Shown: positions 17,089-25,523, numbered from the stretch's first letter. The stretch is 58,806 nucleotides of DNA from an uncultured Hyphomicrobiales bacterium (GCA_903851305.1 CAINNX010000184.1:1-58806), one strand, 5' to 3'. The notes: a model not told the origin generated them from the sequence alone. Numbers and translations are program-made.

Positions 17089-17463
17089 TTGAAACCGATT
17101 TTGCGCGCGGCCTTGGTTTCGGCCGCAATCTTTGCCCCCGTTTTTTTGAACGGGGCCGCCCATGCGGAGAGCTGGACCGGCAAGGCATCTTTTTATTCTC
17201 ACGGCACTCGCACAGCGAGCGGATCTCGTTTTCAACCAAATGCTTTGACAGCCGCGCATCGCAGCCTGCCTTTTGGCACGGTGTTGCGCGTCACCAATCT
17301 CGCCAACCAGCGCAGCATTCTTGTCACCGTGAACGATCGCGGTCCCTATTTGCGCAGCCGTATTCTTGATGTGTCATCGGGTGCTGCTGATGCACTGGGT
17401 TTTCGCGGCGCTGGCATCGCGCAGGTGCGCATTGAAAAAGTCGATCGCACCGCATCGCTTTAA
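17089..17463 (+). CDS. rlpA: RlpA-like double-psi beta-barrel protein
   Basis: A 124-residue exported protein with a signal peptide (VSAAIFAPVFLNGAAHA) followed by SWTGKASFYSHGTRTASG. FQPNALTAAHRSLPFGTVLR and VTVNDRGPYLRSRILDVS are the core motifs of the RlpA barrel, including the DRGP element with the catalytic aspartate. RlpA proteins are lytic transglycosylases that cut denuded glycan at the septum. There is no SPOR domain, as in short alphaproteobacterial forms. I chose the TTG at 17089 because AGGAG lies 6 bases before it; the open frame continues to 17071 without a better signal. Confidence 0.88.
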   Translation: MKPILRAALVSAAIFAPVFLNGAAHAESWTGKASFYSHGTRTASGSRFQPNALTAAHRSLPFGTVLRVTNLANQRSILVTVNDRGPYLRSRILDVSSGAADALGFRGAGIAQVRIEKVDRTASL

Positions 17464-17470
17464 AATACAA

Positions 17471-17500
17471 ACAGCCCCTCATGGTTTCATGAGGGGCTGT
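17471..17500. terminator. Bidirectional intrinsic terminator
   Basis: Perfect 13-base-pair hairpin with arms ACAGCCCCTCATG and CATGAGGGGCTGT and a 4-base loop, between the convergent rlpA and SsuA-like genes. T-rich runs follow on both strands. Confidence 0.9.
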
Positions 17501-17507
17501 GCTTGTT

Positions 17508-18527
17508 TTAGCGTTTGAGCAGCTTATCGCACCAACGCGGATCAAAAAGTCCATCGGTTGGTGGTGCTGTCTGGAAATCACCAATTTCAACCTGATAAGC
17601 CAGCATGGCTTTGGTGGGCGCTTCAATCAGGCGGATATCAAAAATAAAATCAACCGCAGGTGATTTCAGCGCTGTCTGCATGGTCGCTGCATCGACAAGA
17701 CCGCCCCCTAAAACAGCCTCGACATATTTGGCCGCCTCCGCAGGATTTTTGCGGATGAGCTCTGTCGCGCGCGCAAACAAGCCAACCATTTTCTCGAGGG
17801 CATCAGGCGAGGCTTTTTCAAAGGCGCCAGCGGCTGCCATCACGACACCGGGAATCTCGGGAAACATGTCACGCGCAGTCACCAACATTTTCAGCTTCGG
17901 ATTACGCTGCAAAACGATTGTTGCTGAGGGCTCAAGCACGGTCGCGCCATCAACCGTGCCTGACAGCACAGCCTGCTGGACCGCATCAATGCCCATGGCA
18001 ATAATCTCGACATCATCTTTGGAGACTTTGCCGACCTTCCAAAGCCAGTGATGTAGCGCGACTGTCGGCACGCCGCCCGGCGGCAGAGTTGCAAGCTTGG
18101 CTTTGCGCCCTTGCGACTTGGCAAAAGCTGCAAAAGCGACGGCTGGGACCTTATTGGCCGCAAAACTTGCAGCCAGCGCCTCTGAGGCCACAAAGCCAGA
18201 GCCACCAGACCCTGCTGCCGCAACCACTTTCACATCGAGCCCACGCGCACGCGCCACCGCCACGGGTGCAACACCAATGGCCAGCATATCAAGCGTGCCA
18301 GACGACAAAGCCTGAATGGCGGAAGGACCTGAATCAAATCGCACCAGCTTCAGATCAAGACCTGCTTGGCGTGCCCAGCCCGATTGATCGGCCACATAAA
18401 GAGCGGAGGCGCCGATCACCGGCACATAACCAATGCGCACAGGCGTGAGTGTTTGCGCCCAAGATGGCTGAGCAAGAACAAGCGCGGGCGCGGCTGCAAA
18501 CATCTGACGACGCGAAAAAGACACCAT
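17508..18527 (-). CDS. ABC transporter substrate-binding protein, SsuA/sulfonate-like
   Basis: A 339-residue exported protein. Its leader MVSFSRRQMFAAAPALVLA ends near SWA, and the mature start TPVRIGYVPVIGASALYVAD is typical of SsuA/NrtA-type binding proteins. SSGTLDMLAIGVAPVAVARA is the conserved ligand-site segment. It stands alone, without permease or ATPase genes next to it, and may share a transporter encoded elsewhere or the one at 12779-14292. The ligand is unknown. Confidence 0.87.
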   Translation of the reverse strand: MVSFSRRQMFAAAPALVLAQPSWAQTLTPVRIGYVPVIGASALYVADQSGWARQAGLDLKLVRFDSGPSAIQALSSGTLDMLAIGVAPVAVARARGLDVKVVAAAGSGGSGFVASEALAASFAANKVPAVAFAAFAKSQGRKAKLATLPPGGVPTVALHHWLWKVGKVSKDDVEIIAMGIDAVQQAVLSGTVDGATVLEPSATIVLQRNPKLKMLVTARDMFPEIPGVVMAAAGAFEKASPDALEKMVGLFARATELIRKNPAEAAKYVEAVLGGGLVDAATMQTALKSPAVDFIFDIRLIEAPTKAMLAYQVEIGDFQTAPPTDGLFDPRWCDKLLKR

Positions 18528-18617
18528 GACTCAAACTCCATTTTCGACAATCTCTTTAGCACAAGAAGGCTGTACTGGCCCTGCGACTAGGAGATGAAAA
18601 TTCTTTCACGAGGCCCA

Positions 18618-18646
18618 AAAAGAAAACGGGCGCCTCTCGGCGCCCG
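18618..18646 (-). terminator. Terminator of the alcohol dehydrogenase gene
   Basis: Hairpin CGGGCGCC/GGCGCCCG (18627-18646) followed on the minus strand by TTTTCTTTTT, 28 bases after the dehydrogenase stop codon. Confidence 0.85.
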
Positions 18647-18673
18647 CTCTGTCTAAACAATGGGTGATCTGAA

Positions 18674-19789
18674 TTACAGATCCATCCATGGCATCAGCGA
18701 GACGTGGATCACATCCGGTGCACCCATGCCGCCCACTGACTTGATCGCATATTCAGCGTCTTTCAGACCGAAGCGATGCGTTGTCATCATGTCGATCGGG
18801 AAGCGCTTTGACGCCAATTGTTCCAGCGCCAATTCGCAAGCCTTGTAGGAATGGCCGCGCGCCGACTTCAGCGTGATGTATTTCACGGTCATCTTGCCGA
18901 CCGGGAAGTTCGGGAAGTCAGCCATTTCACCCTGGATGATCATCGTGCCGCCCTTGCGCTTCAGGGCTTCGATGCCCAGCAGGATCGGTGCGGTGCCAGC
19001 GCCCGCCGTGCAATCGAGCACGACATCAACGCCCTTACCGCCGGTGATTTCCTTGATGCGCTCAACCGGATCTTCTTCCTGCACGTTGATAACGTAATCA
19101 GCGCCCATGATCTTGGCGCAATCAAGACGCGCCTTGTCCTTGTTGGTGCCGGTGACGATGATCAGCGACGCACCCGCCTGCTTGCAGGCGATGGTCTGTG
19201 ACAGGCCCTGCTGGCCGGGGCCCTGGATGAGCACGGTCGAGTTGTAACCAACGCCGCAATCCATCAGCGCCCATTCAATGCCGTTGGCCATAGGTGTGAC
19301 GAGACCGGCGAGTTCCGGTGTCACGCCCTTGGGGACGTGATGAACAACCGAATTCCACGGCAGGTAAACATATTGAGCAAAGCCGCCCCACAGATGCGGA
19401 GGGTTGTCGCAAGTCGTGTAGCCGTAGCGAATGCCGTTAGGGTTGTAGCGCCAGTCAGTCGCCTCGCAATGGCGGTATTGACCCAGATGGCACCATTCGC
19501 ACTTGCCGCAGGAGACATAATGCTCAACGAAGACCAGATCGCCTTCCTTGAAGCCCTTGCGGTTGGTGAATTCACGACCTGCCTTGGCGATATAGCCGAT
19601 GTTTTCATGACCCATGATGACCGGACCGCCCTTGAGCGGGTCCTTGAACATTTTCACGTCCGTGCCGCAGATGCCCGCGACTTCCATCTTCATAAGCGCG
19701 CCGTCGATCGGAATCTCCGGCATGGGGAACTCACGGATTTCCAGCTTGCTCGCGCCTGTTTTAACCGAAGCAAGTACCTTCTCGACCAT
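18674..19789 (-). CDS. Zinc-dependent medium-chain alcohol dehydrogenase
   Basis: A 371-residue MDR enzyme. Catalytic zinc ligands are in GICGTDVKMF (Cys about 41) and MGHENIG (His, Glu). The four structural-zinc cysteines are in CGKCEWCHLGQYRHC. The NAD(P) site is VLIQGPGQQGLSQTIA. It oxidises an alcohol or diol, or reduces the aldehyde; the substrate is unknown. It lies at the left end of the catabolic island, divergent from the genes at 19894-22240. Confidence 0.92.
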   Translation of the reverse strand: MVEKVLASVKTGASKLEIREFPMPEIPIDGALMKMEVAGICGTDVKMFKDPLKGGPVIMGHENIGYIAKAGREFTNRKGFKEGDLVFVEHYVSCGKCEWCHLGQYRHCEATDWRYNPNGIRYGYTTCDNPPHLWGGFAQYVYLPWNSVVHHVPKGVTPELAGLVTPMANGIEWALMDCGVGYNSTVLIQGPGQQGLSQTIACKQAGASLIIVTGTNKDKARLDCAKIMGADYVINVQEEDPVERIKEITGGKGVDVVLDCTAGAGTAPILLGIEALKRKGGTMIIQGEMADFPNFPVGKMTVKYITLKSARGHSYKACELALEQLASKRFPIDMMTTHRFGLKDAEYAIKSVGGMGAPDVIHVSLMPWMDL

Positions 19790-19893
19790 GATATTCCCCT
19801 TTCGTTGTAGATGCGGACTTCGTATCTTGCGGAAAGCGGGACGGTCAAGCGGGTTTTGCCTTTAAAATCCGAGACTCGCGACTTGGAGAGATT

Positions 19894-20244
19894 ATGTCGA
19901 GCGATGCTGCACCGCAACAAAGCCCAAGCCAGAGCGGATCATTCCGCCTGGGGGTGAGCGCGCGCCCGGCCGAGAACCGCGACGCCATCTTGCGTGTGAA
20001 GCAATATGTTCGCACCCGTTTCCGATTGGCGGAGGATGATGTGGTCATGGTAACCGAGCTGGAGTGCGGCCTTCCGGGCTGTCCGCCGCTGGAGACTGTC
20101 ATCGCCTTCTGGACGCAGGACGAGCAGCGGCGCCATTACAAGGTTTTCAAACCGGTGGCAGAGGTCGTCGAAGATGATTTGCCGCCATGGTGGATGAAAA
20201 ATGCATTGATCGTGCCCGAGGGTACCGGCTGCGATTGTTGTTAA
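19894..20244 (+). CDS. Conserved hypothetical protein with cysteine pairs
   Basis: A 116-residue soluble protein that I recognise only as a conserved unknown of Hyphomicrobiales. The core reads VTELECGLPGCPPLETVIAF, with two cysteines four residues apart, and the protein ends in EGTGCDCC. The cysteine arrangement could bind a metal or iron-sulfur cluster, but no known motif matches. It lies 15 bases upstream of a Pht5-like gene on the same strand, so the two are probably co-transcribed. Confidence 0.7.
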   Translation: MSSDAAPQQSPSQSGSFRLGVSARPAENRDAILRVKQYVRTRFRLAEDDVVMVTELECGLPGCPPLETVIAFWTQDEQRRHYKVFKPVAEVVEDDLPPWWMKNALIVPEGTGCDCC

Positions 20245-20259
20245 GAGAGGAAAAGAAAC

Positions 20260-21234
20260 TTGGCCAAGAAAATCCCGCTCAAACTCGCCATTGCCGAATA
20301 TCCCCACACATCCAAGATCCGCGATGGATCGATTGAGATTGAGGGGATCGAGCCGGAGTTTATCACTGTCAATCCGCAGATCGCCGCCTATCGCCGCATG
20401 GTGCGGCAGGTCGAGTTTGATGTCTGCGAAATCGCACCCACCACTTACATGATCGCGCGTGCCTATGGTGCACCATTCGTTGCGCTGCCTATTTTCGTCA
20501 CGCGCCATTTCCATCACGGCGGCCTGCTGGTGCGCCCCGAGCTTGGCATCAAGCACCCCAAAGACCTTGAAGGCAAAAAGGTCGGCGTGCGCGCTTATTC
20601 TGTGACCACAGGCGTGTGGACGCGCGGTATTTTCATCGATGAATTCGGCATGGACACAAGCAAGGTGACATGGGTCGTTGATGATGAAGAACATGTGCAG
20701 CAGCTGAAGCTACCCGAGAACGTCATTCACACGCAGGGGAAATCGCTCTTCCAGATGATGAAAGATGGCGAGCTAGCCGCAGGCTTTGCCGCCAATGCCG
20801 GCATTGGTCGCTCAGGCGATCCCGCTGGTGGCTGGAAGACAGAAGACACATCGATGTGGCCCGATCTCTTTCCCAACGCGCATGATCTTGAAGCCGAATG
20901 GTATAAGCGCACCGGCATTTATCCGATGCACGCGACCATCGTGGTGAAAGATTCGGTGCTGGCCGAACATCCTTGGGTGGCCCGCTCGCTGTATGATGCG
21001 TTCGAGACTGCCAAGCGCGATTGGATGGCACGCATGAATGCGGGCGAGCTCGATGGGGGCAATGAGAAAAAATACAAGAAGATCATGAAAATCGTGGGCG
21101 ATGATCCGCTCCCCCACGGCATGGAATTCAACATGCCGACGATTCTCAAGCTCGAAGACACAGCTTTCAAACAAGGCATGATCCCGCAGCGCGTGCCGCT
21201 GGACAAGGCCTGGGTTGATCCGCTGAAGGTTTGA
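20260..21234 (+). CDS. 4,5-dihydroxyphthalate decarboxylase (Pht5)-like protein, paralogue 1
   Basis: A 324-residue protein with the type-2 periplasmic-binding fold pattern but no signal peptide: it starts MAKKIPLKLAIAEYPHTSKI. GKKVGVRAYSVTTGVWTRGI is shared almost unchanged with the paralogues at 21305 and 29701. This is the family of Pht5, which decarboxylates 4,5-dihydroxyphthalate to protocatechuate; members are often mislabelled as ABC binding proteins. The TTG start follows AGAGAGGA by 8 bases. The lack of an export signal favours a cytosolic enzyme. The substrate is inferred only as an aromatic or pyrone carboxylate. Confidence 0.75.
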   Translation: MAKKIPLKLAIAEYPHTSKIRDGSIEIEGIEPEFITVNPQIAAYRRMVRQVEFDVCEIAPTTYMIARAYGAPFVALPIFVTRHFHHGGLLVRPELGIKHPKDLEGKKVGVRAYSVTTGVWTRGIFIDEFGMDTSKVTWVVDDEEHVQQLKLPENVIHTQGKSLFQMMKDGELAAGFAANAGIGRSGDPAGGWKTEDTSMWPDLFPNAHDLEAEWYKRTGIYPMHATIVVKDSVLAEHPWVARSLYDAFETAKRDWMARMNAGELDGGNEKKYKKIMKIVGDDPLPHGMEFNMPTILKLEDTAFKQGMIPQRVPLDKAWVDPLKV

Positions 21235-21251
21235 AACAACACGCGTCGCGT

Positions 21252-21275
21252 CCCCCTCCCCCTTGTGGGGAGGGG
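21252..21275. repeat. Short GC palindrome
   Basis: Inverted repeat with CCCCTCCCC and GGGGAGGGG around a short loop, between two paralogous genes on the same strand. It resembles the palindrome at 4726-4751. No T-run follows, so it is not a standard terminator. Confidence 0.55.
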
Positions 21276-21304
21276 AGTCAAATCCCGACTGGAAGGAAAA
21301 CAAG

Positions 21305-22240
21305 ATGAAACTGCATACCGCACTCCAGACGCTCGGCCATACGCAAGCGCTGAAAGACGGCTCGATCCGTCCTGAAACCTTCGACTTCGAATTCGAAGAA
21401 GTGCCGGCCATTATTCAGGCCTTCCGCCGCATGGTGCGTGGCCTTGAATTTGATATTTCGGAAATGGCCATCACGACCTATCTCTGCGCCAAAGCGCATG
21501 GCAAAAAGTTCACCGCCATTCCGGTGTTCCCGTTCCGCGCCTTTCATCATGGCGCGATTGTCACCAACACCAAGCTTGGCATCACGGATCCGAAACAGCT
21601 GGAAGGCAAGAAAGTCGGCGTCAATCGCGGCTATACGGTGACGGCGGGTGTCTGGGCACGCTCCATTCTGCAGCATGATTATGGCGTTGATCTCTCCAAG
21701 ATCACGTGGGTGCTGTCGGGCGATGAACATGTCGCTGAATATAAGGCGCCCTCCAATGTCGTGCCGGTGGAAGCTGGCAAGAAGGTCGAAGAGATGCTGC
21801 TGTCAGGCGATTTGGCTGCAGCCTCCGGCGTTGTGATCGATCATCCCGATATCAAGCCGCTGATCCCCAATCCGGCACAAGCTGGCTTCGAGGCTCTGCG
21901 CACGCGCGGCCATTATCCGATCAATCACACATTGGTTGTGAAGGATGAATTGCTCGAAGCGCATCCGGGTCTCGCAAAAGATATTTTCGAGACGTTTGCG
22001 AAAGCCAAGCGCGCTTACGTCGAGACGCTGAAGGCTGGCATTGCCGAGCCGACCAAGAACGACCAGACCGCCATGAAGATCATGGAGATCACGGGCAAAG
22101 ACCCGATGCCCTTTGGTGTCGAGCCCAACCGCGCCATGATCGAAGCGATCAATCAATATGCGACCGAACAGCAGATCATCCCGCGCCCGTTCAAGATGGA
22201 CGAGATCTGGGCCAAGGGCACGCTCGATCTGGTAGGGTAA
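21305..22240 (+). CDS. Pht5-like decarboxylase family protein, paralogue 2
   Basis: A 311-residue protein starting MKLHTALQTLGHTQALKDGS after a clear GGAAGGAAAA ribosome site. It has no signal peptide. GKKVGVNRGYTVTAGVWARS matches the family segment of the neighbours, and FDISEMAITTYLCAK is the other shared block. It probably decarboxylates a hydroxylated aromatic diacid or related compound. It follows paralogue 1 in tandem, with only the short palindrome between them, and ends at an intrinsic terminator, so the unit is 19894-22240. Confidence 0.75.
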   Translation: MKLHTALQTLGHTQALKDGSIRPETFDFEFEEVPAIIQAFRRMVRGLEFDISEMAITTYLCAKAHGKKFTAIPVFPFRAFHHGAIVTNTKLGITDPKQLEGKKVGVNRGYTVTAGVWARSILQHDYGVDLSKITWVLSGDEHVAEYKAPSNVVPVEAGKKVEEMLLSGDLAAASGVVIDHPDIKPLIPNPAQAGFEALRTRGHYPINHTLVVKDELLEAHPGLAKDIFETFAKAKRAYVETLKAGIAEPTKNDQTAMKIMEITGKDPMPFGVEPNRAMIEAINQYATEQQIIPRPFKMDEIWAKGTLDLVG

Positions 22241-22260
22241 GTTTGCGCAGCATCGAAAAG

Positions 22261-22288
22261 AAAAGGCGGCCAAACGGCCACCTTTTTT
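22261..22288 (+). terminator. Intrinsic terminator
   Basis: Hairpin AAGGCGGCC/GGCCACCTT with an AAAC loop and a TTTTTT tail, 20 bases after the paralogue 2 stop codon. Confidence 0.85.
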
Positions 22289-22293
22289 AGTGT

Positions 22294-22382
22294 CGTCCTT
22301 GCGAGGAGCCGCAGGCGACGCGGCAATCCACAAGGCCGCGCGTGCAGCTTTCTGGATTGCTTCGCTTCGCTCGCAATGACGA
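22294..22382. repeat. Long palindromic intergenic repeat, copy 2
   Basis: Same family as 11658-11745: outer arms CGTCCTTGCGAG and CTCGCAATGACG with one mismatch, and an inner TCTGGATTGCTTCGC arm. It lies between convergent genes, directly after the terminator. The central loop differs from copy 1 while the arms are conserved. Confidence 0.85.
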
Positions 22383-22386
22383 GCTG

Positions 22387-23235
22387 TTAGATACTGCCCA
22401 GAAACTCCAGCAGTTCCTTGCGGGTCGCCTCTTCGCTCTGTCCAGCTGTCGCCATATCCCAATAGCGTGCGTTTGGCAGGCATTCCTGCAGATAGCGCGC
22501 GGCGGACGTCGAGTGGAAATTATCTGCGCCCGGCACGATCAGCGCAGGCAAATCAGAGCGCATCATATCTTCGGGCTCAGCACCGGGTGCCGTGTCGCGG
22601 TCCATCAGACCGCGCACCATGCCGACCACGACATGCTTGTATTTCTCGACATCGAGCTGCGCATAGGTTTCGGCAAACGCCTCATCCGACTTGATGGTCG
22701 ATGCCCATGGGCCCCCGCGTGGATCAGCGCCAAAGGCCTTGCCATCGCGCTTCACCAGATCAACCACCGCCTGCATGCCATTCTGATGCACAAAGGCCAG
22801 ATGCTCGGCAAAACGCTGGTGGCTCGACATGCGATATTTGGGGCCGCCCACAGGCCAATAGATCACCATGGAGGAGACGCGCTCGGGCGCCTGCGTGCCC
22901 ATGGCAATGACTGGCGAGCAACCCATGCAGCCGCCCATGATATGGGCCTTGTCGATTTTCAGATGATCGAGCAGCGCGACGCCCTGGCGGACAAAATGCG
23001 CCCAGGTAACGCGCTCGACGCGCCCACCCGACTGGCCGCATTCGCGCCGGTCAAACAGGATGACCTGATAATGCTGGGTGAGATACTCGAGCGGCTTGGT
23101 CTTGGCATAAATGCCCAGCGACGACCATTTCTCGATCGTGGCGTCAAAACCACCTGGCGAAAACATGAGCAGCGGCGGCCCGTCTCCCCGGACTTCATAG
23201 CGGGTGGAAATGCCGTCGAGGAGCGCTGTGGCCAT
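22387..23235 (-). CDS. Alpha/beta hydrolase with cysteine in the nucleophile position
   Basis: A 282-residue protein from an ATG at 23235. The oxyanion region is MFSPGGFD, and LFDRRECGQSGG follows strand 4. The nucleophile elbow reads IMGGCMGCSPV, so Cys103 stands where serine is usual (G-x-S-x-G). An aspartate is available in PGADNFH, but the usual late GH of the catalytic triad is replaced by AGQ. It may be a C-C hydrolase, lactonase or dienelactone-hydrolase-like enzyme using cysteine, or be altered in activity. It is divergent from ligJ (197 bases between starts), and so is probably controlled with it. Confidence 0.8.
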   Translation of the reverse strand: MATALLDGISTRYEVRGDGPPLLMFSPGGFDATIEKWSSLGIYAKTKPLEYLTQHYQVILFDRRECGQSGGRVERVTWAHFVRQGVALLDHLKIDKAHIMGGCMGCSPVIAMGTQAPERVSSMVIYWPVGGPKYRMSSHQRFAEHLAFVHQNGMQAVVDLVKRDGKAFGADPRGGPWASTIKSDEAFAETYAQLDVEKYKHVVVGMVRGLMDRDTAPGAEPEDMMRSDLPALIVPGADNFHSTSAARYLQECLPNARYWDMATAGQSEEATRKELLEFLGSI

Positions 23236-23432
23236 GTCGTTTCCTGCTTGTTTCTTGAAGATAAATGGCTCGGTGGTTGCGCAGAATTCATACCCCGCCA
23301 GAGTTTTGTCAATGGTAGCCGGAGAAAGGCATCCAAACGTCTGGCAAACGTCTTGCCATGGGCGCGGTGCTCTGTTTAAGAGGACGGGAAGAGCCCAAAA
23401 GGGCTGGAGCTTCAGGAGAGGGCGATCAGACA

Positions 23433-24458
23433 ATGATCATCGATATTCACGGCCATTACACCACTGAACCGCAGTCGCTGTTCGCTTTCCGCGACAAGCA
23501 GCTCGCTGGTCTCGTCGATGCGACGCGCAAGCCGGCCACCAATGATCTGGGCATCACCGATGAACAGCTCGTGCAATCTGTGCAGCGCCAGCTGGCGTTC
23601 CAGAAAGAGCGAGGCTCGGACATCACCATCTTCTCACCGCGCGCCTCGGGCATGGGTCACCATGTCGGCCCTGAATGGGTCAGCCAGGAATGGACGCGGA
23701 TGAACAATGATCTCATCCATCGCATCTGCTCGCTGCTGCCGGACAACTTCATCGGCGTCGGCCAGCTGCCGCAGTCGCCCGGCGTTGATCCGCGCAAATG
23801 CCTTCCTGAACTGGAACGCATGGTCAACGAGCTCGGCTTTGTGGGCGTGAACCTCAATCCCGATCCGTCGGGCGGCTATTGGACGGATCCGCCGATGACG
23901 GATCGCTACTGGTATCCGATTTACGAAAAGCTCGTTGAGCTTGACGTGCCGGCCATGATCCATGTGACGGGTTCATGCAACCCGAACTTCCATGCCACGG
24001 GTGCGCATTACATCAATGCCGACACGACCGTGTTCATGCAGCTCATCCAAGGCAATCTGTTCAAGGATTTCCCGACGCTGAAGTTTGTCATTCCCCATGG
24101 CGGCGGCGCTGTGCCCTATCATTGGGGTCGCTATCGCGGCCTGTCGATGATGATGAAGAAGCCCCCGCTCGTCGAATATCTAATGAAGAATGTCTATTTC
24201 GACACCTGCGTCTATCACCAGCCAGGCATTGATCTGCTCGCCAAGGTGATCCCGGTCGAGAACATTCTCTTCGCCTCGGAAATGATTGGCGCTGTGCAGG
24301 GCATTGATCCTGAAACAGGCCATTATTTCGATGACACGCGCCGCTATGTGGATGCGGCCAAGAACCTGTCTGACGATGATCGCTACAAGATCTTTGAAGG
24401 CAATGCGCGCACGGTCTATCCGCGTCTCGACGCGATCCTCAAGAAGCGCGGCCTTTAA
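23433..24458 (+). CDS. ligJ: 4-oxalomesaconate hydratase-type amidohydrolase
   Basis: A 341-residue metal-dependent protein of the amidohydrolase superfamily. It opens with MIIDIHGHYTTEP (H-x-H), and contains TIFSPRASGMGHHVG, CVNELGF-like VNELGFVGVNLNPDPSGG, MIHVTGSCNPNFHATGAHY, IPHGGGAVPYHWGR and DTCVYHQPGIDLL. These match from memory the LigJ enzyme of Sphingobium SYK-6 block by block. LigJ hydrates 4-oxalomesaconate to 4-carboxy-4-hydroxy-2-oxoadipate in protocatechuate 4,5-cleavage. The start at 23433 follows AGGAG at some distance. The next gene is an aldolase that could cleave the product. Confidence 0.85.
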   Translation: MIIDIHGHYTTEPQSLFAFRDKQLAGLVDATRKPATNDLGITDEQLVQSVQRQLAFQKERGSDITIFSPRASGMGHHVGPEWVSQEWTRMNNDLIHRICSLLPDNFIGVGQLPQSPGVDPRKCLPELERMVNELGFVGVNLNPDPSGGYWTDPPMTDRYWYPIYEKLVELDVPAMIHVTGSCNPNFHATGAHYINADTTVFMQLIQGNLFKDFPTLKFVIPHGGGAVPYHWGRYRGLSMMMKKPPLVEYLMKNVYFDTCVYHQPGIDLLAKVIPVENILFASEMIGAVQGIDPETGHYFDDTRRYVDAAKNLSDDDRYKIFEGNARTVYPRLDAILKKRGL

Positions 24459-24470
24459 TTCATCCCTGCA

Positions 24471-24500
24471 GGGCGGCGATTTTTCGCCGCCCTTTCCTTT
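24471..24500 (+). terminator. Terminator after ligJ
   Basis: Perfect hairpin GGGCGGCGA/TCGCCGCCC with loop TTTT, then TTTCCTTTT. It separates ligJ from the aldolase gene, so the aldolase may depend on read-through or on its own promoter. Confidence 0.85.
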
Positions 24501-24527
24501 TGACGTTATGTTTGACCGGAGACCGAC

Positions 24528-25382
24528 ATGTCCCTGCCCCGCCTCAACGGCATTATTCGCGCACTGGAAAACGGCCAGCATGCGCTCTCGTCTTTCCAGC
24601 CCATCGACATCAATGTCGCGGTGGAACTGACGCAATCCAATTATGATGGCATCGTGCTTGAAGGCGAGCATCAGGGCTGGGACATCACGACGATGCGCCA
24701 TGCTTTGCAGTATATGCTCAATCGTAGCCACATCGCCAAGAACGGCATTGCGCCGAAAGTCACGCCGATGGCGCGCGTGCCCTCCAATGGCGTCGAGAAG
24801 AATCAATTCTTGGCCAAGCAGGCGCTTGACATTGGTTGCTATGGCATCGTCTTCCCGCATATCTCTACGGTTGAAGAAGCCTACAACGCCATCTCCGCTT
24901 GCCGCTATGCCCGCCTGAAAGACAAGCCGCTGTATGAGCCGCAAGGCATTCGTGGCGATGGCCCGATGCAGGCATGCCGCTATTGGGGCCTCAGCCAAGC
25001 TGAATATTACGAAGTGGCTGAAGTCTGGCCGCTCGCGCCCAAGGGCGAGCTGTTCATCATCTTGCAGATTGAAGATACAGCCGGCATCGAAAACCTCGAT
25101 GACATTCTCAAGAACGTGCCCGGTATTGGCGCGATTCTGATTGGCGAAGGCGATCTCTCACAAGAACTCGGCTATCCGCGCCAGACCGAGCATCCGGTTG
25201 TGCTCGATGCAATGGCGAAGGTCGTCGACACTTGCAAGCGTCACGGCGTGATTGTTGGTCATCCGCATGTGTCAGGCGCTAATGCAGAGCGCGTCATTTC
25301 GGAAGGCTATCGCTTCCTGATGTGCGCAGCACCGCGCAGCTATGGCACACTCGATAACACACGCAAGCTGATTGGTCGCTGA
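24528..25382 (+). CDS. HpcH/HpaI-family aldolase
   Basis: A 284-residue protein of the HpcH/HpaI aldolase and citrate-lyase superfamily. YDGIVLEGEHQGWDI corresponds to the family's D-x-E-H active-site segment, and IGCYGIVFPHISTVEEA and FIILQIEDTAGIEN (metal-binding glutamate) follow. Family enzymes cleave 4-hydroxy-2-oxoacids to pyruvate or oxaloacetate in a metal-dependent class II reaction. Following ligJ, it could split 4-carboxy-4-hydroxy-2-oxoadipate, a step usually done by the unrelated LigK/GalC (RraA fold); that is inference. The ATG is preceded by CCGGAGA. Confidence 0.87.
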   Translation: MSLPRLNGIIRALENGQHALSSFQPIDINVAVELTQSNYDGIVLEGEHQGWDITTMRHALQYMLNRSHIAKNGIAPKVTPMARVPSNGVEKNQFLAKQALDIGCYGIVFPHISTVEEAYNAISACRYARLKDKPLYEPQGIRGDGPMQACRYWGLSQAEYYEVAEVWPLAPKGELFIILQIEDTAGIENLDDILKNVPGIGAILIGEGDLSQELGYPRQTEHPVVLDAMAKVVDTCKRHGVIVGHPHVSGANAERVISEGYRFLMCAAPRSYGTLDNTRKLIGR

Positions 25383-25415
25383 GACACCCACATGCGGACC
25401 CTGCCTGAATAAACG

Positions 25416-25444
25416 AAAAGCCCCGGTTCATCCGGGGCTTTTTT
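25416..25444 (+). terminator. Intrinsic terminator
   Basis: Hairpin AAAAGCCCCGG/CCGGGGCTTTT with a TTCAT loop and T-run, 34 bases after the aldolase stop. Confidence 0.92.
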
Positions 25445-25523
25445 ATGAGCCTGGCTTGAGCTTAGCCTTAATTGAGGCCGCAATTTCAAAAAACAAAACA
25501 CCCATCTGGCGCATATTCGTGAC

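Noticed and set aside
22342-23379. 345-codon plus-strand frame opposite the alpha/beta hydrolase
   Set aside because: Antisense composition, and it starts inside the palindromic repeat; the minus strand carries the hydrolase motifs.
25445-25523. Manganese or magnesium riboswitch before the Nramp-like gene
   Set aside because: The gap is short, AT-rich and without the conserved loops of yybP-ykoY or M-box RNAs.
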